A stretch of 63,558 bases of DNA from an uncultured Eubacteriales bacterium (GTDB taxonomy: Bacteria; Bacillota; Clostridia; Oscillospirales; Acutalibacteraceae), in NCBI GenBank assembly GCA_902491475.1, contig CABUHY010000015.1, positions 1 to 63,558 on the forward strand, written 5' to 3'. Numbering within the stretch: position 1 is the stretch's first letter; every line of letters begins with the position of its first letter. The position numbers were made by a program, and so were the translations under genes. The notes beneath the pieces are model-generated. The model was not told the origin of the DNA and did not search any database. It saw only the letters and a list, made by a program, of their open reading frames with translations. Positions 18,050 to 25,373 of this stretch are shown one piece after another.

Positions 18050-18985
18050 ATGCAGCATATTTTTATTGTCAATCCTACCAGCGGCAAGGGCGGCACGGTT
18101 AAGAAATTCATTCCGACCTTGGAGCAGTACATAAAAGACCATCCCGAGCTTGACGCGGAAATTTATGTTACCGAATTTTCGGGCGACGGTATGCGTTATG
18201 TCAAGCAGAGAGCCAAAACAGGGGAGAATATCAGGTTTTATGCCTGCGGCGGCGACGGTACGCTTTATGAGGTAATAAACGGCTCGTATAAATATCCGAA
18301 CACCGAGTTTGCGGTAATTCCGCTCGGCTCGGGCAATGATTTTATAAGAATTTTAGGCGACAAAAAGGACCTTGTCGATATTGACGCACAGGTAAACGGC
18401 ACCGTTACCAAATTCGACCTTATCAAGGCAGGGGACAGGGTTGCAATAAACCAATGCTCTATGGGTCTCGACGCCGAAATATGCGCAAAACAGGCGGATA
18501 TGAAGAAAATACCGGGCGTAAACGGCGAAGCGGCATATACGGTATCGCTTTTCTATTGCCTTGCAAAACGCCTTAATTCGTATTTTAAGGTAACCGTTGA
18601 CGACGACAAGACCTATGAGGGCAAAATGCTCTTTTCGCTGTGTGCCAATTCCCGTTGGTATGGCGGCGGATATATGGGCGCTCCCAAGGCTGTGCCCGAC
18701 GACGGCTTGCTCGACTGCATCATAGTCAAGAACACGGTAAGCAGGCTGAAGCTTGCGGGTCTTGTAAACCAATACAAGAACGGTCAGCACCTCAGCTGGG
18801 ATTTCACAAACTTTGTCAGGGGCAAAAAAATGCACATTGAGAGCAAGGCTCCCGCGGCGGTAAATGTTGACGGCGAATGTCAGTATGTTACCGAGGCAAC
18901 CTTTGAAATTCTCGAGGGTGCGGCGAATCTTGTAATCCCCACAACCTCGGATTATCTCAAGAGAAAAGCCGACGGAGAGTTATAA
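18050..18985 (+). CDS. Diacylglycerol/lipid kinase family protein
   Basis: This 311-aa protein starts at the ATG at 18050, preceded by gcggagg; an upstream in-frame codon at 18008 lies inside the methyltransferase gene. Motifs of the DagK/YegS catalytic domain are IVNPTSGKGG, YACGGDGTLYEVING, PLGSGNDF and the later VDGECQ. It phosphorylates a lipid at the cytoplasmic face; diacylglycerol is the default substrate of Firmicutes DgkB. A hairpin terminator follows at 19001. Confidence 0.88.
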   Translation: MQHIFIVNPTSGKGGTVKKFIPTLEQYIKDHPELDAEIYVTEFSGDGMRYVKQRAKTGENIRFYACGGDGTLYEVINGSYKYPNTEFAVIPLGSGNDFIRILGDKKDLVDIDAQVNGTVTKFDLIKAGDRVAINQCSMGLDAEICAKQADMKKIPGVNGEAAYTVSLFYCLAKRLNSYFKVTVDDDKTYEGKMLFSLCANSRWYGGGYMGAPKAVPDDGLLDCIIVKNTVSRLKLAGLVNQYKNGQHLSWDFTNFVRGKKMHIESKAPAAVNVDGECQYVTEATFEILEGAANLVIPTTSDYLKRKADGEL

Positions 18986-19000
18986 TCGGTAAAAATAACG

Positions 19001-19037
19001 GCGGTATGAATTTTTGACACGATTCATACCGCTTTTT
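19001..19037 (+). terminator. Terminator after the lipid kinase gene
   Basis: Arms GCGGTATGAAT and ATTCATACCGC form an 11-bp stem with a 10-base loop, followed by TTTTT. Confidence 0.88.
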
Positions 19038-19049
19038 ATCAAATAACAG

Positions 19050-19079
19050 TTGACAAACAAGGGGTAAAATGTGTATAAT
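19050..19079 (+). promoter_or_regulatory. Promoter of tRNA-Thr(GGT)
   Basis: TTGACA (19050-19055) and TATAAT (19074-19079) are 18 bp apart, about 20 bp upstream of the tRNA. The spacer contains GGGGTAAAATGTG, close to the spacers upstream of queT and of the GH31 gene. Confidence 0.8.
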
Positions 19080-19099
19080 ACTTTAGCGTTATGAAAAAC

Positions 19100-19175
19100 G
19101 CTGCTATGGCTCAGGTGGTAGAGCACATCCTTGGTAAGGATGAGGTCGGCAGTTCGAGTCTGCCTAGCAGCTCCA
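19100..19175 (+). tRNA. tRNA-Thr (anticodon GGT)
   Basis: This 76-nt cloverleaf has acceptor arms GCTGCTA and TAGCAGC, D-arm GCTC...GAGC, anticodon stem CATCC/GGATG with loop TTGGTAA (anticodon GGT), T-arm GGCAG/CTGCC with TTCGAGT loop, and an encoded CCA at 19173-19175. It is followed by a short hairpin and T-run. Confidence 0.96.
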
Positions 19176-19177
19176 AG

Positions 19178-19208
19178 GAAAAAGCACTTGCATTGCAAGT
19201 GCTTTTTC
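19178..19208 (+). terminator. Terminator of tRNA-Thr(GGT)
   Basis: GCACTTG and CAAGTGC arms with a five-base loop, flanked by A-rich and T-rich runs, lie directly after the tRNA. Confidence 0.85.
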
Positions 19209-19238
19209 TGTTATATGCGTATTGTGTCCGATACAGGC

Positions 19239-19415
19239 TCCCTCTGACGAGGGAGCTGTCATTTTTCAGAAGAAAAATGACTGAGGGAGAGAAAAATACA
19301 ACGCATAGCGTTGATGATATACAAGCAAAGCTTGATGATATGCAAACTGTGGTTGATGGTATGCAATGCTTCGCATTGGTTATGATGGTAGGGCGGGAGC
19401 AAGCCCCCGCCCTAC
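19239..19415. repeat. Intergenic repeat block with degenerate 21-bp tandem units
   Basis: This gene-free block after tRNA-Thr(GGT) starts with the 'ctccctctgacgagggagct' hairpin and 'ctgaggga' word of the dispersed family. At 19309-19380 it holds about three degenerate units of roughly 21 bp built on TTGATGATATGCAA, and it ends with the GC-rich hairpin word near 19390-19412. Open frames through it read as repetitive peptide and are not considered genes. Confidence 0.7.
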
Positions 19416-19491
19416 CGCACGGCGTACAGCTGCAAGGGCTGTAAATATGAGTTGTTCGTTTATTTTAACGCTTTTAACAATGCAAAAAATA

Positions 19492-19515
19492 AAAGGCAGA
19501 GGTAATCTCTGCCCT
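19492..19515. terminator. Short hairpin next to the displaced tRNA fragment
   Basis: GGCAGAG and CTCTGCC arms flank a four- to six-base loop, immediately beside the tRNA-Thr(CGT) 3' fragment that starts at 19516. On the minus strand it would sit downstream of that fragment, where a tRNA terminator belongs. Confidence 0.55.
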
Positions 19516-19546
19516 TGGAGCTGATAGTCGGACTCGAACCGACGAC
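19516..19546 (-). repeat. Displaced 3' end of tRNA-Thr(CGT), attachment-site scar A
   Basis: These 31 nt are identical to the 3' end (acceptor arm, T-arm, CCA) of the complete tRNA-Thr(CGT) at 25273-25348, in the same orientation. Identity stops abruptly at the variable region. This is the expected far-end att scar of an element that integrated into the tRNA 3' end. It marks the left border of the island. Confidence 0.85.
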
Positions 19547-19564
19547 TCGGTTATAATGATGGCA

Positions 19565-20542
19565 TTAGAATCTTATTGGTATGGTAGACTGATAAACACT
19601 ACAACCTTTATAATCATTTGCATTTAACAGTTCTCTTATACTTTCTTGGGTAATCTGCGATTCCATTATTGGCGAAATTGTAATTCGCTTGAAAGATTTT
19701 TTAATAAGTTTTACTGTTAAAAACGGTACGATTATACCATTCTTTACGCAGAAATCATATTTTATATCTTTATTATTACTTCCAATATATTTTTCACTGT
19801 TTTTATTAATTCTATTAACTCTGGAATCATTTATCTCAATAACTATACGAAATTCTTTTTCATCACTAAATTTGGAGCTTTTGAAAAAAGCGCAAAATGT
19901 ATCTATATACATTTTTAGCTTAACGCTTATGTAATCTAAGTTTTTTTCTTGTTCTAATTCGGTAAATATGTTCTCAAGTTCATCAAATTGTTGCTTTTTG
20001 TTATAAAGAACATTGCCATAATATACTAAAAATGGATCTAATGCATTTTTACCCATTTTAAAAGTCTCCAAAAAGCATTGAATATTTATTCCTATATTAT
20101 AACCTTGATATAAACCATTATTAACATAATAGTTCCACATATGTAATGAATCACATTTCTTACACATACAAAACACAAAGTGCCGCACATTAGATACGGG
20201 TAATGCAGGAGTATATTTAACATTTGTAACTTTAAGATTTTGAATATCTGAATATTTGTTTTCTTTTATTAAGTCGTTAAATGCATTTTCTACCCTTGGA
20301 AATCTTTGGGGGTATTTCTTAAAATAATCACACATTAATTTAATCAAATAAATTCCTTCGGAGCGATCATTTAAGAACCTGATATCAGTAAAACGAACAC
20401 TTCCATTTTTAATAATAGAAAGAAATGCATCAGGTGAGGTATAATGATATTGATTGATAGAACTTTTTTTAATTACAGTGGACGGAGAAAATTTGTTTAT
20501 ATATGCCGAACTGTAATCATAATTGTTGACGAAATTTCTCAT
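19565..20542 (-). CDS. DUF2971 family protein
   Basis: This 325-aa protein has no signal or membrane segment. The family signature is at the N-terminus: INQYHYTSPDAFLSIIKNG, then SVRFTDIRFLNDRSEGIYL. A central HFVFCMCKKCDSLHMWNYY and a late EKEFRIVIEI follow. DUF2971 proteins are common in mobile islands and some occur in phage-defence contexts, but no biochemical function can be assigned. The gene is AT-rich compared with the flanking chromosome, in keeping with transfer. It is the cargo gene nearest the outer att scar. Confidence 0.8.
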   Translation of the reverse strand: MRNFVNNYDYSSAYINKFSPSTVIKKSSINQYHYTSPDAFLSIIKNGSVRFTDIRFLNDRSEGIYLIKLMCDYFKKYPQRFPRVENAFNDLIKENKYSDIQNLKVTNVKYTPALPVSNVRHFVFCMCKKCDSLHMWNYYVNNGLYQGYNIGINIQCFLETFKMGKNALDPFLVYYGNVLYNKKQQFDELENIFTELEQEKNLDYISVKLKMYIDTFCAFFKSSKFSDEKEFRIVIEINDSRVNRINKNSEKYIGSNNKDIKYDFCVKNGIIVPFLTVKLIKKSFKRITISPIMESQITQESIRELLNANDYKGCSVYQSTIPIRF

Positions 20543-20846
20543 ATATTATCCTACCACATAAATGATTTTAAACTATACATAACAAAAATAATCTATAATT
20601 TATAAAAACGACAGAGATAAGTTGCAAATATAGTTGTAACTATATTTATTATAGTTTGCACATGGGATTTTTTCAACACTTTTTTGCAATGTTCATCAAA
20701 ATTGTATAACATTTCTATAATTATATTACCTGTACAATAGTTTAGATAATAAGATTATTAAAACATTTTCATAAATTGTTGATATTCATTTGTTTTTTTA
20801 TTACAATTAGGACTGAATCAGATGCTGTTTAGGGGAGATAAAATAC
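20543..20846. other. AT-rich divergent intergenic region
   Basis: This gap lies between two divergent island genes. A perfect inverted repeat (AAATATAGTT / AACTATATTT, two-base centre) lies at 20626-20647 and could be an operator. No tRNA, repeat or gene is seen otherwise. Confidence 0.5.
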
Positions 20847-21794
20847 ATGAGTATTAACACAACAACCGAATACATAAATATAAATAATCTTCGCCAAAAC
20901 ATTATGACAATGAGCTCAGATGGCAGCAATCCCGTTTTACTTGTTGTTCATGGCGGAGCAGGCTCTCCAGACAGACCGTTAGTAAAGAAATATAACAGTG
21001 AGCTTGCCGAACATTATACTGTTGTGTGTTGGGACCAAAGAGGCAGCGGTTTAAGCTACACAAAAGAGGATTTAACAATAGATATTATGTTGAATGACTT
21101 GAAAGCTGTTGTTGAATATTTGAGAGATAAGTATCATCAGGATAAAATATACATAGCCGGACATTCTTGGGGCGCTTATCTCGGTTTGCGTTTTTCGTTT
21201 ATGCACCCTGAATATGTGAAATGTTATATAGGAACAGGACAAGGCATATCTTCCTTTGCGGATGAAATCTACAAATATAATTTTGTTAAAGAACAGGCTG
21301 TTATAAGGAATGACAATGAAGTAATTACAAAACTAAATCATTTCGGCGAGCCAATAGGATATAAATACAATAATGACAATGAAAAAGCAAAGCAATTCAT
21401 AGGGAAAATGATTCATAAATACGGCGGATATATCAGTGATAAAAATGATTTTAGCATAAACAAATATTTTACCTGCTATGTCAAATGTTATAAATTCAGT
21501 CTTATAAAGGTAATAAAAGGAATGTTAAAATCATCCCGAACCTTAAATATTGAAATGAATAGAAAAGACAGCATTTCTTGCATTGATGAATTATCTGTTC
21601 CTGTCCTTTTAATCTCGGGAGAAGGCGATATGATTTGCCCCGTACAGGCTACACAAAAATGGTTTGATAATTTAAAAGCCCCGCACAAGGAATTTATAAA
21701 AATAAAAAATGCCGCTCATATGGTGAATTTTGAACAGCCGAATGAGTGGAATAAATTAGTGATAAGCCTAACTAAAAATACTATCAATTCATAA
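20847..21794 (+). CDS. Alpha/beta hydrolase (proline iminopeptidase-like)
   Basis: This 315-aa cytosolic hydrolase has an oxyanion segment VVHGGAGSPD, the strand VVCWDQRGSGLS, the nucleophile elbow GHSWGAYLG (catalytic Ser), a charge-relay Asp in ISGEGDMICP and a His in NAAHMVNFEQP. The HGGxG and DQRGSG elements are typical of the proline iminopeptidase branch. Its substrate is unknown. It is AT-rich and lies inside the tRNA island, followed by its own terminator at 21839. Confidence 0.88.
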   Translation: MSINTTTEYININNLRQNIMTMSSDGSNPVLLVVHGGAGSPDRPLVKKYNSELAEHYTVVCWDQRGSGLSYTKEDLTIDIMLNDLKAVVEYLRDKYHQDKIYIAGHSWGAYLGLRFSFMHPEYVKCYIGTGQGISSFADEIYKYNFVKEQAVIRNDNEVITKLNHFGEPIGYKYNNDNEKAKQFIGKMIHKYGGYISDKNDFSINKYFTCYVKCYKFSLIKVIKGMLKSSRTLNIEMNRKDSISCIDELSVPVLLISGEGDMICPVQATQKWFDNLKAPHKEFIKIKNAAHMVNFEQPNEWNKLVISLTKNTINS

Positions 21795-21838
21795 ATGGTC
21801 AATAGATGGTTTCGGGTCGAAAATCGAATAAAGCAATA

Positions 21839-21870
21839 AAATCTCACTCAATAAAAGAGTGAGATTTTTT
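21839..21870 (+). terminator. Terminator of the alpha/beta hydrolase gene
   Basis: Arms AAATCTCACTC and GAGTGAGATTT around a seven-base loop, followed by TTT. Confidence 0.85.
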
Positions 21871-21908
21871 GTTGCGGAGTGAGATTTGAAATTTATAAAA
21901 AAGAAAAA

Positions 21909-21984
21909 CCTGCGAAAACACAATGTTTACGCAGGTTTTGGAGCTACTGGTCGGACTCGAACCGACGACCTGCGCATTACGAAA
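21909..21984 (-). repeat. Displaced tRNA-Thr(CGT) 3' part plus its terminator, scar B
   Basis: On the minus strand this reads anticodon loop, T-arm, acceptor 3' strand and CCA, then the terminator hairpin (AACCTGCG / CGCAGGTT). The T-arm and anticodon-side sequence match the complete tRNA at 25273-25348. The acceptor strand has changed (actgg for gatag on the plus strand) and the tRNA breaks off after 'cgcattacgaa'. It is not a functional tRNA. Confidence 0.8.
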
Positions 21985-22184
21985 CAGATGAAAAAACATG
22001 AAATACTTCCAAAGCAACGAAAGACAGCCATTTCTTTTATACATGAAATGACTGTTATTCAATTTAGCACTGTGTTTTTATCCCGCTTTTCGTTCGTAAG
22101 CGGTCAATAAATGGTCGTTGAATATGCAGTCGAAAAGCAACGGATGTGCATAATCTTTACACAGAAAAACTTAAAAGCCTAAAA

Positions 22185-22210
22185 ATAATCCCCGATCACT
22201 CAGGGATTAT
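22185..22210 (-). terminator. Terminator of the HipA-like gene
   Basis: Arms ATAATCCC and GGGATTAT around a 10-base loop, with a T-run on the minus strand beyond it. It lies 30 bp after the HipA-like stop codon. Confidence 0.65.
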
Positions 22211-22239
22211 ACTTTTTAATTGAATTTCATTTTTTCAGT

Positions 22240-23370
22240 TTACTGAAGCAACATTTGGGCTCTTTCGTGTATCTTCTTTTCAAGATACTTTAGTCTTTGA
22301 TTGGGAAGATTGTACATCGAATGTTTCTTAAACTTAAATTGTAACAACTTGCGTAAATGCTCTTTGTGTTCTTTTGTTAACACCTTTTTAGCTTCCAATA
22401 TAAAATCATCATATACACAAGGCAATAAGGTGTCTGCATATTGAGAGAACGCATCATAACTTTCCAAATCGTCTCTTCCTGCGAAATTATAAAGCGAGTT
22501 GCCATGATCAAACAAAGGTGCAGGCGCAACAATCTTGTTTGTTTTGTTATTGACCAAGAAACCAAAATTGCCGTAATGCCTGTCGGTATTACAAATCAAT
22601 GCATCAAGTACAATCATGTCATCTAATGCTTTTACATATTTTTTGCCAAGTTTTTCATAGAATTCTCTAACGGCTTCCATGCCGCCGGTTGTTACTATTT
22701 TTCCGACAGGGACAAAAGAATAATCCTTGCTTGTAAAAAGCTCACAATAAGAACATAGCTCGCCTTTCCACTTGCAGATATTATACGGAACAGAATCTAT
22801 TTCCATTGCTTCAGCAACCTGATGTGCATAAAATTCCGAATATGGTTCCATACCGGTGTTTGAAGCACCGGTTGTTCCGCCTTTATACAAATAAATCTTA
22901 CCTTTTATTCTTCTCCAGCATTTGGGTAACATACCATTTGTTGTAAACTCAGGGCTTGAAGCAAGTGAGGAACGAATACTGCTTCCGTAACCGGTAAATG
23001 CTATGCTGGCTAAAACTCTGCTCAAATGATTGTCATAAAGATTGAAATTCTCAAACTTCCCTTCAAAACCTTCCTCAACAATCCAGTAACAATCGTTTAG
23101 AGACAATCCTTTTGAAACCTTGATAATGTTTAAAGGTCTGTTCAGATTGAGTCCGCATTTGCTCAACAAGTTTCTTACATATGCACGATTTGAAGGAATT
23201 GTCCTATATTTAAGCCATTTAAACAATCCTTCTTCGTTTAACTCTAAATCCAACGGGAGCAGAGAAGTGTTTTTCGTAACCCATTTGATTTTTACATTAG
23301 GTTCACTGCTTTCTTCGTCAGCAGAAAACTTTAAAATGGGCGTATTAAAATGTTTAAGTTCGTAAATCAT
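22240..23370 (-). CDS. HipA-like Ser/Thr kinase domain protein, no HipB partner
   Basis: This 376-aa protein starts at the ATG at 23370, eight or so bases after a gggagag site; upstream in-frame codons lack one. The HipA-type kinase core is visible: KGGTTGASNTGMEPYSE (nucleotide-binding region), the catalytic loop LICNTDRHYGNFGFL with Asp and Asn, and the metal-binding PLFDHGNSL. The N-terminal part of about 150 residues resembles no toxin that I can name. Classical hipBA operons have an HTH antitoxin upstream; none is present here. It could be a stand-alone kinase or a toxin controlled in another way. Confidence 0.82.
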   Translation of the reverse strand: MIYELKHFNTPILKFSADEESSEPNVKIKWVTKNTSLLPLDLELNEEGLFKWLKYRTIPSNRAYVRNLLSKCGLNLNRPLNIIKVSKGLSLNDCYWIVEEGFEGKFENFNLYDNHLSRVLASIAFTGYGSSIRSSLASSPEFTTNGMLPKCWRRIKGKIYLYKGGTTGASNTGMEPYSEFYAHQVAEAMEIDSVPYNICKWKGELCSYCELFTSKDYSFVPVGKIVTTGGMEAVREFYEKLGKKYVKALDDMIVLDALICNTDRHYGNFGFLVNNKTNKIVAPAPLFDHGNSLYNFAGRDDLESYDAFSQYADTLLPCVYDDFILEAKKVLTKEHKEHLRKLLQFKFKKHSMYNLPNQRLKYLEKKIHERAQMLLQ

Positions 23371-23427
23371 ACTTATCTCTCCCTTCATTATATTATATTT
23401 GTAGTTTACCACAAAACAACACATTAA

Positions 23428-23712
23428 TCAAGAAATATTAAAGCTTTCCATGGTGTTATCATATATAATAACTATGGTATAGGCTTATATTATGGACGGC
23501 AAAAATCAGTAATACCAAAACTGGAAATTGTGAATATCCAAAATACACATATTAAAATAGATGTAGCTAATAAAGAGCAACGAATAATTCGTCAAAAAAA
23601 GTTCCTTGAATATATTTCGCAATCTGGAAATACTGTATTTATGGAAACGGCAAAGGAGTTTCGGACAGAAAGTAGCAATACCAAACTCATTCACTTGCAA
23701 TTTAATATTTAA
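23428..23712 (+). pseudogene. Possible gene remnant without a start
   Basis: The frame is open for about 94 codons, with protein-like composition, and ends at TAA 23710-23712. The only internal starts are a GTG at 23530 and a late ATG, neither with a Shine-Dalgarno. I do not recognise the family. It sits directly beside an element junction, where truncated genes are expected. It may equally be chance in AT-rich DNA. Confidence 0.25.
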
Positions 23713-23740
23713 TTTTGTCTAATCTTTGGGGGTCACTTCA

Positions 23741-23807
23741 TTACAGGGCGCTTTTTTAGAGCAAAGACAAAAGAAAAGCCTGCGGAAACACAATGTTTAC
23801 GCAGGTT
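23741..23807. repeat. Duplicate of the region downstream of tRNA-Thr(CGT), scar C
   Basis: These 67 bp match 25205-25271 with only a few differences. They include 'acagggcgcttttttagagc' and the hairpin CCTGCG...CGCAGG. The tRNA part is missing. It is a third trace of duplication of the tRNA downstream region within the island. Confidence 0.8.
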
Positions 23808-23848
23808 CTCATCTAACTATTATTTTCTATCAAACAAGTAAACATATG

Positions 23849-24268
23849 TTAAGCTTCCTTTACTAATGGATTATCTTCCTGAATAAATTTGCATTTCTTT
23901 AATGTCGCTTTTGAATTTTCATTTGAAGGTTCAACTATTGCAATAATTGAATTTATTTCTGTGTTGTTTTGCAGGAATGTTATTAGTCCTAAAAGTGCTT
24001 CACTCATATAACCGCAATTCTTATTATGTTCTTCATGAATCCTGTAGTTCAATTGATAACGTGTATCTGGACCTTTCACATAAATGTCAATAGCACCTAT
24101 TTCTTCTGGACAATTTTTCTTAAAAAACCTAAATGCATTTTCACGAGAACTCCCTTTTTTAAGCGATAATAAATCAATTGGGATATTCATTTCGCTTCTT
24201 TTTAATATTCCATTTTCGACTGTTTGCTCAGATAAAACTGTTAGTCTATCGGTTTTAAATTCAATCAT
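23849..24268 (-). CDS. GNAT-like N-acetyltransferase fold protein
   Basis: This protein has about 139 aa from the ATG at 24268, which sits nine bases after ggag; an ATG at 24277 directly abuts that site. The C-terminal half has the pattern of RimJ-type acetyltransferases: NCGYMSEALLGLITFLQ, then INSIIAIVEPSNENSKATL and KKCKFIQED. The acyl-CoA-binding R/Q-x-x-G-x-G/A loop is weak (NKNCGYMSE), so activity is uncertain. It lies in the AT-rich island. It could alternatively be a degenerate or non-catalytic GNAT. Confidence 0.6.
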   Translation of the reverse strand: MIEFKTDRLTVLSEQTVENGILKRSEMNIPIDLLSLKKGSSRENAFRFFKKNCPEEIGAIDIYVKGPDTRYQLNYRIHEEHNKNCGYMSEALLGLITFLQNNTEINSIIAIVEPSNENSKATLKKCKFIQEDNPLVKEA

Positions 24269-24470
24269 TACACTCATCTCCTATATAATATTATCATAAT
24301 TTGTGCATATTTTTCTACTCTTTATTTATTTTAGTGTACATTAAGAATCGCTTTAAAATGCTGATTCGTTTTTAAAAATCGTCGCTAATTATATAAGTTG
24401 ACGAACAATTGTTGATATGATAAAATAAAAATATGTGAAGAAAAATACTTTTAATAGTGGGACGGATTAA

Positions 24471-25121
24471 ATGTCAAAGTTTTTATGTAAAATAATAGGT
24501 TCTCGCGGGAGAACACTTAATCTTTATGATAACAAATGTGTTATTGAAACTAAAGTCACAGCAGGTAGTATTCTTACAAGAAATGCAACTGATGGAGAAA
24601 AAACTATCTTTTTCTGTGACATCTGTGGAGTTCAATATAAAAAAAGCAAATTTTTAATTGGATATTTGCAGTTTGAAACGCCTTCAATGCAGATGAATAA
24701 CGAGAATGATAATTTTTTCTCTGAAAACACTTTTACATTTGAAAATGGAAAAAACGGTGTGACAAACGAGTTAATGAAAACCGTATATCAATATATTGTG
24801 AATAGAATCGAAGAAATAAAATATGGCGTTAAAGTAATAGAAGATTTACCTAATTTTGATATTTCATATAAAGATGATTCTTTTGATGAAGACGATGACA
24901 TTGATATTGGTGAAAACAGAGAAAATTTAGAAAACGAATATAAGAAAGATTCATTAGAAAATTGTAAATTACTTTCTAATAATCCTGATGACTTCATAAG
25001 CGAAATAACGAAATATACAGCAGAAGAACTCTCTCTTATTTTAAACGACCAAAGAGATCTTTATACAGAACAAGAGATTGAAATCATTGAAAATGAATAT
25101 AACAGCAAAATTGATAAGTAA
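24471..25121 (+). CDS. Acidic protein with possible PH-like N-terminal domain
   Basis: This 216-aa cytosolic protein is of unrecognised family. Residues about 1-110 have the short beta-strand pattern of bacterial PH-like domains (SRGRTLNLYDNKCVIETKV, KTIFFCDICGVQYKKSKFL, YLQFETPS). The middle is strongly acidic (DDSFDEDDDIDIGENRENLE), and the end has a helical motif ITKYTAEELSLILNDQRDLY followed by EQEIEIIENEY, similar to short C-terminal helical modules found with such domains. It is island cargo nearest the intact tRNA. No function is assigned. Confidence 0.6.
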   Translation: MSKFLCKIIGSRGRTLNLYDNKCVIETKVTAGSILTRNATDGEKTIFFCDICGVQYKKSKFLIGYLQFETPSMQMNNENDNFFSENTFTFENGKNGVTNELMKTVYQYIVNRIEEIKYGVKVIEDLPNFDISYKDDSFDEDDDIDIGENRENLENEYKKDSLENCKLLSNNPDDFISEITKYTAEELSLILNDQRDLYTEQEIEIIENEYNSKIDK

Positions 25122-25191
25122 TTAAATTATTTATAAGGTTTTTCACAGAATGTAAATACAAATAAAATTAGCACGAAAAATCAGCAACAAT

Positions 25192-25222
25192 AAAAAGCGT
25201 CCTTTTACAGGGCGCTTTTTTA
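25192..25222 (+). terminator. Terminator of the acidic protein gene
   Basis: AAAAAGCGTCC and GGGCGCTTTTTT arms around a short loop. Its 3' arm is part of the 67-bp segment duplicated at 23741. Confidence 0.75.
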
Positions 25223-25236
25223 GAGCATAGACAAAA

Positions 25237-25272
25237 GAAAGACCTGCGAAAACACAATGTTTACGCAGGTTT
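25237..25272 (-). terminator. Terminator of tRNA-Thr(CGT)
   Basis: On the minus strand, directly after the tRNA CCA end, arms ACCTGCG and CGCAGGT flank a loop of about 15 bases, followed by TCTTTCTTTT. Copies are found at scars B and C. Confidence 0.85.
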
Positions 25273-25348
25273 TGGAGCTGATAGTCGGACTCGAACCGAC
25301 GACCTGCGCATTACGAATGCGCTGCTCTACCAACTGAGCCATATCAGC
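25273..25348 (-). tRNA. tRNA-Thr (anticodon CGT), integration target
   Basis: This 76-nt cloverleaf on the minus strand has acceptor GCTGATA/TATCAGC, D-arm GCTC/GAGC, anticodon stem GCGCA/TGCGC with loop TTCGTAA (anticodon CGT), T-arm GTCGG/CCGAC, and an encoded CCA. It is the intact copy; its 3' half recurs at 21939-21984 and 19516-19546. Its promoter (TTGCAA, 17 bp, TATAAT) lies at 25396-25424 on the minus strand. Confidence 0.95.
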
Positions 25349-25373
25349 AATTATTGATTTTGCAAAAGATTAT

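Larger units (their letters stand above)
21795..22239. other. Gene-free junction with displaced tRNA fragment
   Basis: No gene is seen. In order it holds the hydrolase terminator, a copy of the tRNA-Thr(CGT) terminator hairpin (21909-21936), a 3' part of a tRNA-Thr(CGT)-like sequence (21939-21984), and two similar words, 'ggtcaatagatggtt' near 21797 and 'ggtcaataaatggtc' near 22103, each followed by 'gtcgaaaa'. It reads as an element junction. Confidence 0.65.
23371..23848. other. Gene-free island junction with an open-frame remnant and a terminator duplicate
   Basis: No gene with a convincing start is seen. A stop-to-stop frame at 23428-23712 (plus) encodes about 94 residues, including NNYGIGLYYGRQKSV and NTVFMETAKEFRTE. 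It lacks a ribosome-binding site and may be a decayed gene. From 23741 to 23807 lies a near copy of 25205-25271, which includes the tRNA-Thr(CGT) terminator hairpin without the tRNA. Confidence 0.5.

Noticed and set aside
18980..19198. Minus-strand open frame across tRNA-Thr(GGT)
   Set aside because: It reads through the tRNA and its promoter and has tRNA-derived peptide sequence (RQTRTADLI).
21886..22110. Open frame of 74 codons containing a GRTRTDDLRIT-type peptide
   Set aside because: The peptide is the translation of a displaced tRNA-Thr 3' part and the frame has no ribosome-binding site. This is a well-known false gene over tRNA sequence.
19565..25348. Complete integrative element with its own integrase
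   Set aside because: No tyrosine or serine recombinase, relaxase or excisionase frame is seen. Only cargo genes and tRNA scars are present.
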